From Isoetes taiwanensis (Eukaryota > Streptophyta > Lycopodiopsida > Isoetales > Isoetaceae), in assembly GCA_021234155.1 (NCBI GenBank), contig JAJEKV010000002.1, forward strand, positions 42,833,203 to 42,897,202: DNA of 64,000 nt. Direction: 5' to 3'. Below, piece by piece: positions 57,301 to 64,000 of this stretch. The first letter of the stretch is position 1; the number at the start of each line of letters is the position of its first letter. Position numbers and translations under genes: made by a program. A model generated the notes under the pieces. The model was not told the origin of the DNA. It made no database searches and was given only the letters and a program-made list of their open reading frames with translations.

Positions 57301-60120
57301 TGCATATCTGCCTCAAAGTAAAGTCCGAGACTGCTTTCTTTGTACGCCTTTCGTTTCCACCACTGTTGGCCCTGATAATAAGAAAATAAAATAAATACAG
57401 AGAGGTTCGATCATTCGATTGCAACCTTTCACTTCCATCACCAAGGTCCACGTTGATCTGTTTTCTTGCAAATCTGTCAAAGGAAATTATCTTCTGATGT
57501 GTTCAAGCAAGCTGGCATAGTGTTGCATCGATCACCACGTAAATCATGTGCTATAATGCAAGCACAAAACTTCCTAAGAGTACAAAGATAATGGGTTGAC
57601 AAAGGGATGGTGAACAGATGCATACAACTTGCATGATTTCAAACATGAAATGCATATGCATGCTGGTTGGATTTTGAAACATACAGTTCCCGCTCTCCAC
57701 ATGAAACATGGCATTAATTAAAGAAAGAGTTGAAATGGGTATGTGAGAAAAATGCAAAGCATAGAAGGGTACAAATATGTGAGAGCTATCTTGTTCGTAT
57801 TGGAAAACTTTATAATCTTTCTTAGCAATATTGATTGTAAAGGTTTTGTAATATACCTGGGACTTCACACGAAATGCAACAATTCAAAGTTGCTCTATAC
57901 ACTCAATCTACTTACAACTTAGTGTCCTGCAGAGCAAAGGGAAAAGTGTCAGTCAAGTATATGCACTTACAAAATTAATGAGATGCTATGTGCCTTCAGA
58001 TCTATCTAAAGATCTTTGGTATCAGCATGAGTATATCTAAATAATAAAATTTAATAGGAAGCTTCAATCATGGCGAGATGTTGCCAACTTTTACTTAAAT
58101 ATAAGAGTAGCATATGGATCACTATAAGCAATTTGAAAGGAACTACTACTTGTAGATATATCTGATGTATTCACAAAAAATTAATGCCTTATGGAATTCA
58201 AAGAACTGAACCAAACATCATGATCTAAAATACCTCATACAGCGGCCTCTAGCAGACTGAGGTAATCAACACTCTATTGATATCCTGTCCTCCAAATTGA
58301 ACTATAAATATAATGAGGCTAAATCCTAAGGAAGAAAATAAAGAGATGATCACACACCTACAACAATCGATGAATAAATAGAGGAAGGGCAAGTAAATAA
58401 TGGAGCATATAGGAAAAATGCAGTAATTTATACTTACATGAATCACATTTATGCTGCAACATGTGTGCACGTAGAAAGAGAATTAACAGGAAAACCGACC
58501 TGGAAATTAAATCCATTGAAGAATTCAACTGGCATCTGCAAGAAATGGGAATGATTTAGGGTTTAACATGTTCCATAGCTAATTTTGATGCTCCACTCTA
58601 TAGAAACAGCTTTAAGAAGAGGAAGATAGAAGTGTAGATTGTTCAAACATAATTTTAGTATTTAGAACAGCAAGAATATGAGATACATGTACATCCGCCC
58701 AATCAATATAAAGATTGGGCATTAGTTTAAAGCCACCAATAAAGGAATGATTTATGTTGCATAGCATAACAAATTACAAACCTTTCAGCACAGCATGCTG
58801 ATTCTACTTCTCAAGGCTAGGCATTAGTGTAAAAACACGGAGCTGCAATGGGCTTTCTTCACTAATGGGAAAAAATTCCCTCCATGATTTCACTTCAGCA
58901 AAAGCAAATCATTCTATTCAATCAGATTCGATGCAAAAACTATTCATACCTCAAGAAGCATATGCTGAATTTATAAGCTAAACTCAGATTATTCATGGGC
59001 AGCACCTGATGGACCAGTCAAATTGCTCATGCGACTCCACCTGGTCCATACAGTTGTTACCTTGACCATAATCCTGCAACCACAGCCGTAATATCTAAAA
59101 ACCTGGAAGCAATTACATAACGGCCTTAGATTAGTTTGGAGGTTCTTTGGTGCAAACAAAATAAAAGTGTCCCTAGCAAACGAATTCAATGCTCCAAAAG
59201 CATTCCCATATTCATCCTCATAAGGAAAAATACAAAACAATTTCCACACCCAGGACCTGGTAGGATGCAACTTGGCATGCAGCAAGCAGCAACTTGGCAT
59301 GTAGCATATTCACAGGGCATTATGAGACAGCACAACCTAGCTACTTTAAAACAGGAGCCTATCAAAGACGACCAAATAAGGATAGCAAAGCTGCATAAAC
59401 ATAGATAATGGTACCTTTGTAGGAGTTCCTAATCATATGTCGTCTCAGTATCCTCCAAGTTAACTGTAGAAAGCTCTGGCTCCAAAAACGAAATGCCAAT
59501 CTGACAATGCAAGCCATCAGAATCATGGAATAAATTTCCATCAAAATAAAAGATGATGAAATATGAAATAATCTCACCGAAATAGCAATTGCGTTATCCC
59601 TCACATCCAAGAAATACCTTCAGCAAACTCTATTCTAGTATTAAAATTTATGTCTATTGCCTTCAAATGCAAATAACTATGCCTCTGTTTGCTGGGCTCT
59701 CTGAATCCGGAAAAAATACATCTAACGAAGACATGTCAACAAAAGAAAAAGAATAATCGAAAGGTATGATGTGAGCATGAAACAAATGAGCTCTGGCATC
59801 CATGCTGAACCAAATCGAAGCCCAGACGGACCCAAATCAGAGTTGCATGCTATTGGGGCTCCGCAAAATCGGCTAAATACTCAACCGAACCTGGATCTTA
59901 TGCAGTCAAATTGTTCTTCCCACTGGCGCAGCTGTGAACCTATCCAAAACAAATAAGCATATCTCACGGTGGTGGCTTCCATGCCATGTTTGCCGAAATG
60001 ACGAACGGAAGGGCAAGGATTGGGAATAGAAGCTGGATAAAAATTAGAAAAAATCAACCGTTGCATCCATGCCGAAATACCTAAACCCACTCCTCGAAAG
60101 CATGCGAAATAAAAAATAAA
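57301..60120 (-). other. Possible spliced minus-strand locus, unresolved
   Basis: Several short open stretches on the minus strand sit between acceptor-like and donor-like sites: 57,396-57,306 (TTATCAG, then QQWWKRKAYKESSLGLYFEAD, then GTATTG), 57,475-57,430 (RKQINVDLGDGSE), 58,536-58,501 (CTTGCAG, MPVEFFNGFNFQ, GTCGGT), 59,632-59,586 (FLDVRDNAIAIS, GTGAG) and 59,504-59,430 (IGISFLEPELSTVN to a stop). They suggest a gene with small exons, or a spliced non-coding RNA. The frames cannot be linked with certainty and I do not recognise the protein. Confidence 0.25.
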
Positions 60121-61058
60121 AAATTGTTCCCCACTTTTGGATGGACGTTAAACTTTTCCGGCAAAAAAAAATCAACAATCTTAGGAAATCAATTAAAAAA
60201 AAAATCCAAAAATATTTTCTGCCAGGCCGGATAATCCCAAATTAACAAAGAGATCTTCGAGCAGCAAAGAAGGTGAGAAACTGCCTATTAATTATAGTGT
60301 AATGTGAGAAAGGATGTAAGATGGTAGGTGAAAGTGGGGAGAAATGACATGCAATCAATATAGCTGCTACACAAGAGCAAGGGACTCCAATCTCAAGTAA
60401 TAAACAATGTTGCACCCGATTGAAACGTAGAATAGAATAGAATAGAATAGAATAGAATAGAATAGTTTTTTTAGCTTGGATGCTTGAAACGAGGTATGAG
60501 ATTCCAAGGACAGTTTACAATGGTTATTCCCGCTTTAACAATAGGGCAGAGCCTTGTTGGGCACCCGCCAGTTGGTGGAGCTTGAAAATTGACGGATAGT
60601 TGATAAGTGGAAAACCCACCCTAAGTCATAAAAGAAGATGGTTCAAAAACGCAACTGGCCAGCGTTTTTTTTCCCTAATTTTACAATGATTATAATTAGG
60701 GTATCGGTATTATTATACATATACTATTATACGGCCATTTTTTTCTGTAAGTCGAAAATGTTACGTCAATACTCCCTCAAATACAACCAAGAGCCTTTGG
60801 ATCTTCGTCGGCCTTGCCGGATCCGTCTCATTGCGCCATAACACATTTAGTGTTTGGGCAGTTTTGCCAAGGCGGAGCTTATTATTTATGCCAATTTGCG
60901 TTCCCTTCCCGGATCTGTTTGGTCGCAGATCCGTGCTTATTAAGACCTTATAATCAACCAAGTATGTGATCTTTTTTTTGTTCATCTTTCTGTTGCGTTT
61001 TTGATGAGCTAGATCTGTAGACTCATGGCACAAAATCTAGGAATCAAAGCGAATTACA
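60121..61058 (+). promoter_or_regulatory. Upstream region of the ARF-GAP gene
   Basis: Non-coding region before the ATG at 61,059. Contains the AGAAT microsatellite at 60,428-60,465. No TATA box or element can be assigned with confidence; the promoter role is by position. Confidence 0.35.
60428..60465. repeat. Pentanucleotide microsatellite
   Basis: About seven copies of AGAAT/GAATA. Confidence 0.95.
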
Positions 61059-63352
61059 ATGGCGACGGATGAAAACCTAGACAGGGATGTAGTCTTCCGG
61101 AAATTGAAAACGAAGGCTGAAAACAAGGTTAAGTTATATCCTGACGTGCTCGAGAAATTCTATTTTATCCTTGTAATGCAAATTGTAGACTGTTTATGTT
61201 ATTGTGAAAATGAGCTTCGTATGTGCATGTTTATCATAAAGTCGTGTCTCATGGTTGCAGATATGCTTTGATTGTACTGCAAAAAATCCCACATGGGCGT
61301 CAATTACTTATGGAGTGTTTATTTGTCTTGATTGCTCGGCTCTGCACCGCAGTCTTGGCGTACATATCAGCTTTGTCAGGTAAGAGGCTGAATTTTTATT
61401 AATTGCAAACTGGATAGTACTTTTAGATGACTAGGAAATTCGTGGCTATTTATCAAAGGATAAAAGGCTGTGGATTCTCCTGATTTACTGATACGATAAT
61501 GAATTGTAATTTATGTGAAAATGAACGATGGAAACTTGATTTTGATTACCCTTACTTTTGCAAGTCGCTTTTAGAACTTAAATTTCTTAATAAGAATAAT
61601 TTGGCAGAATTAAAATGTGTCCCTGCTATTTGTACGCTGGAGAATATTTAAAATTGGTTCTCTTAATTTATTTACAAATTTCCAATCTAGTCCGTGAACC
61701 CAGTTTAAATCTTTGATTTTTATATGTAGGTCAATCACCCTGGACACATGGAATCAAGATCAACTAAAGTTGATGACATATGGTGGTAATGGTCGAGCTA
61801 GTGTCTTTTTTAAGCAGCATGGCTGGTCTACGGATGGAGGGAAGATTGAATCAAAATATACATCACGAGCAGCAGAACTTTATAGGCAACTTCTTGTAAA
61901 GGAAGTTACAAAAACTTCCAGTCCACGTCTTGCTCCATTAACGTCTCGGCACATCACAGAATTTCCTTTAAACAATGATGCAGATGTTGATGATGTGCTG
62001 CCACAATCTGAAGGCAATGCACCTGCTTCAGCACCAAATGCGTCATTTCCAAGTGCTGTAGCTGCTTCACTTTCAAGTTCTACAGGTATCTCGAAGAAGC
62101 CTATAACACTTGGCGCAAAGAAACCTTCTGCAAAAGCTGGTGGCCTAGGGGTAAAGAAGCTTACTACGAAGGTACACACTACTTATAAATAGGTTTGAAC
62201 ATGCCAACTAATGGCCAACTTACTTTTGTCGGACTTATGCTTTTGAGATTCTAAGGTTAACATATTTTGGTTCTGCAGCCAGCGGAGAGCTTGTACGATC
62301 AGAAGCCTGCTGAAGTGGTAGTTGAAACTGTTTCTGCTCCAGTAACTGCAGTACAAACTGCTCCACGAACATCACGTTTCACATATAGTGATGAGGATAC
62401 TACACATAGCACAAATGGCGCTACAGGACACATATCTGCGCCATCAAACAGTGGTGACTTCTTCTCATCATTCGCTAATACTTCTCGGAAATTACCATCC
62501 AACAACCCCAAGGTAATAGCTTGTATTTGGAGGCACATGTTCTTTAAATTATGAGGAAATAGATTAAGTTTAGAATGCATCATGGAAATTACATTTCTCA
62601 CCTTGTCTTAAAAACTACGAGGGATGGAATAATTTTAGAATTATCTTGTTTTATCTAAAGCACTTTGTATTTTATTTTATTTTCTGGTTTACTTTCTGAA
62701 GAGTACATGGTTACAGATTGAAGAGAGCACCGAGGCACAAAAAAAATTTGCAAATGCAAAGGCTATTTCATCTTCACAATTCTTCAATGAGAATAAACCA
62801 AGTGATGCTGATAACCATGTTCGTCTTCAGAAGTTTGTGGTATGAGACCTATTCTATTTCTGCTTCTTGTAAAATATTATAAGTGTGCCTCTGCATACAT
62901 TGAGGCTATGGAACCTGAACGAGCTGGTCTGTTTGTTGAACAGAATTCATCATCCATATCTAGTGCTGACTTTTTTGATCGGGATGAAAATTCAAGTGCA
63001 TCTGTGGTTGATGTCACTGCCAGTGACCTTGTGGCAAGACTCTCTATGCAGGTAGCTATTACCTCATATTTGTAATTTCGTAAAAGCTATAAGCAAATGT
63101 GCTGGCAACATTTGTTTCATCTATCATTTTGTGAAACGTTTTTGGCTTTGAGATTGAGTAGTCTTGCTATACACCATGAAAAGTTCCTTGCTGTAAGATT
63201 TAGTAGTTTTATCATCTTTAATGTCTTTATTGTATCTTCAGGCTACACAGGATATGTCTACAGTAAAGGAAATTGCAGGCAAAACAGGAAAGAGATTATT
63301 GTCTATTGCCTTAGATGGTATGGTGGCAGTGTCTGAGATGTTGGATGGCTGA
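61059..63352 (+). CDS. ARF GTPase-activating protein, GLO3/AGD8-10 type
   Basis: Stimulates GTP hydrolysis by ARF GTPases on Golgi COPI vesicles. Seven exons, all GT-AG: 61059-61127, 61261-61379, 61730-62171, 62279-62512, 62717-62839, 62944-63051, 63242-63352. The CDS is 1,206 nt, 401 residues, in the range of plant AGD8-10. The N-terminal zinc finger is C25-x2-C28-x16-C45-x2-C48 (CFDC and CLDC), followed by the arginine finger Arg53 in ALHRSLGVH; then [13 protein letters not shown] and the GGNGRA stretch. The middle is Ser/Ala/Lys-rich and disordered. The C-terminal half has two ISS motifs, ISSSQFF near 305 and ISSADFF near 334, typical of GLO3-type ARF-GAPs, then [10 protein letters not shown] and [15 protein letters not shown]. 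The last residues ([10 protein letters not shown]) differ from the LQDRIL-like end I expect. The gene appears intact. I give no symbol because AGD8, 9 and 10 cannot be told apart. Confidence 0.96.
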
Positions 63353-64000
63353 ATTCTCAAGGTAATGCCAGCTATTAGGGCAATACTAGAGGCTGAACTT
63401 AAGGCAAGCCTTTTTCTAACATATACTATTTTCTTTAATATTTTTGGAGATTAGTATTAGTTTCTCAGAGTTGAGAATGCATCCTGTCAGGCCATTCTAT
63501 GTTATCATATGGTCGCCATTCAATTGTAGCCATATCATTGCACTCCTAAAATGCACCAACGCTGCATTGGTGTGGAAACACAATACTTATTTAGCACAAG
63601 CAAAGCTTACAAATTCTTGAGTTGTACATTGATACTTGAAGAGGCACCTAAATCATTTGCTATTTTTGCAAGTGGAAGGATTGAAGGGTTTGTGTCCTTA
63701 TTAACTATTTGGGTGTATAAATTTTCTTCTTGCATGCCCTTTTATTGTGCCCTTGTTTTTGGAACACAATTGATAATCATTTTCCATTCACTTAATATTA
63801 TTAGGTTGAACAGTGGTGTATAGGACTACAAACCAAACCCAGCGTTAAGCTGCTAAGTTGGCTACATGATAACGGTGTTGAATGAAACTCTGTGCTATTT
63901 AACAAATTTTTTGACTTCACAGAAAGCCTCTTGTTCTGCTATTTTTATTGCCTTTTGTAGTAGGGTGTGCATTTTTTTCGGAGGACAATAGTAGCATAAG
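63353..64000 (+). other. 3' flank of ARF-GAP, nothing recognised
   Basis: AT-rich 3' flank. The frame 63,551-63,823 has no recognisable motif. The first part is presumably the 3' UTR. Confidence 0.4.

Overview
The window looks like nuclear DNA of a land plant. Two intact spliced host genes with short GT-AG introns sit near the ends. Almost everything between them is plant-type transposable elements nested several layers deep: two L1-type LINEs, two plant Ty3/gypsy-type LTR elements, a Mutator-like element, a hAT-like element, a MITE and SINE relics. A domain resembling the GHTHDDID-type family (DUF7869, naming from memory) and a transposon-borne N4/N6-type methylase lead me to suspect a seed-free plant, but the sequence does not prove it.

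Layout. 1-6.4 kb: AT-rich, unresolved, with duplicated blocks and possible exons on the minus strand. 7.03-9.23 kb (+): ten-exon gene for the F-actin capping protein alpha subunit. 10.3-20.9 kb (-): an old 5'-truncated LINE split by a younger full-length LINE (11,496-18,281) with a 12-bp target-site duplication (TSD). 21.5-23.6 kb (-): broken gene of the GHTHDDID family. 24.15-55.25 kb: a minus-strand LTR relic split by a large plus-strand LTR element (24,996-54,897, TSD CTCTT). The internal part of that element has no recognisable gag-pol. It carries a hAT-like element with a Mutator-type MITE inside it, a 6-kb Mutator-like element with a spliced transposase and a divergent methylase gene, SINE relics, and a long G-poor stretch. 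Its 3' LTR is split by an Athila-like element (42,844-53,818, TSD TTGAG) with gag, protease, RT-RNase H, integrase and an extra third ORF. 55.3-60.4 kb: mostly unrecognised. 61.06-63.35 kb (+): seven-exon ARF GTPase-activating protein of the GLO3/AGD8-10 type.

How it fits together. The capping protein gene (actin dynamics) and the ARF-GAP gene (COPI vesicle traffic) are unrelated housekeeping genes. The elements allow relative dating: the younger LINE is later than the older LINE; the plus LTR element is later than the minus LTR relic; the Athila-like element is later than the plus LTR element; the MITE is later than the hAT-like element. Most element genes carry one to several lesions. The integrase ORF of the Athila-like element is uninterrupted, and the Mutator-like transposase has only one frameshift and one in-frame stop visible. 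The most unusual content is the Mutator-like element pairing a transposase with an opposite-strand DNA-methylase-like gene behind a sixfold tandem array, and the third ORF of the Athila-like element, which has a coiled coil and runs through the polypurine tract into the LTR.
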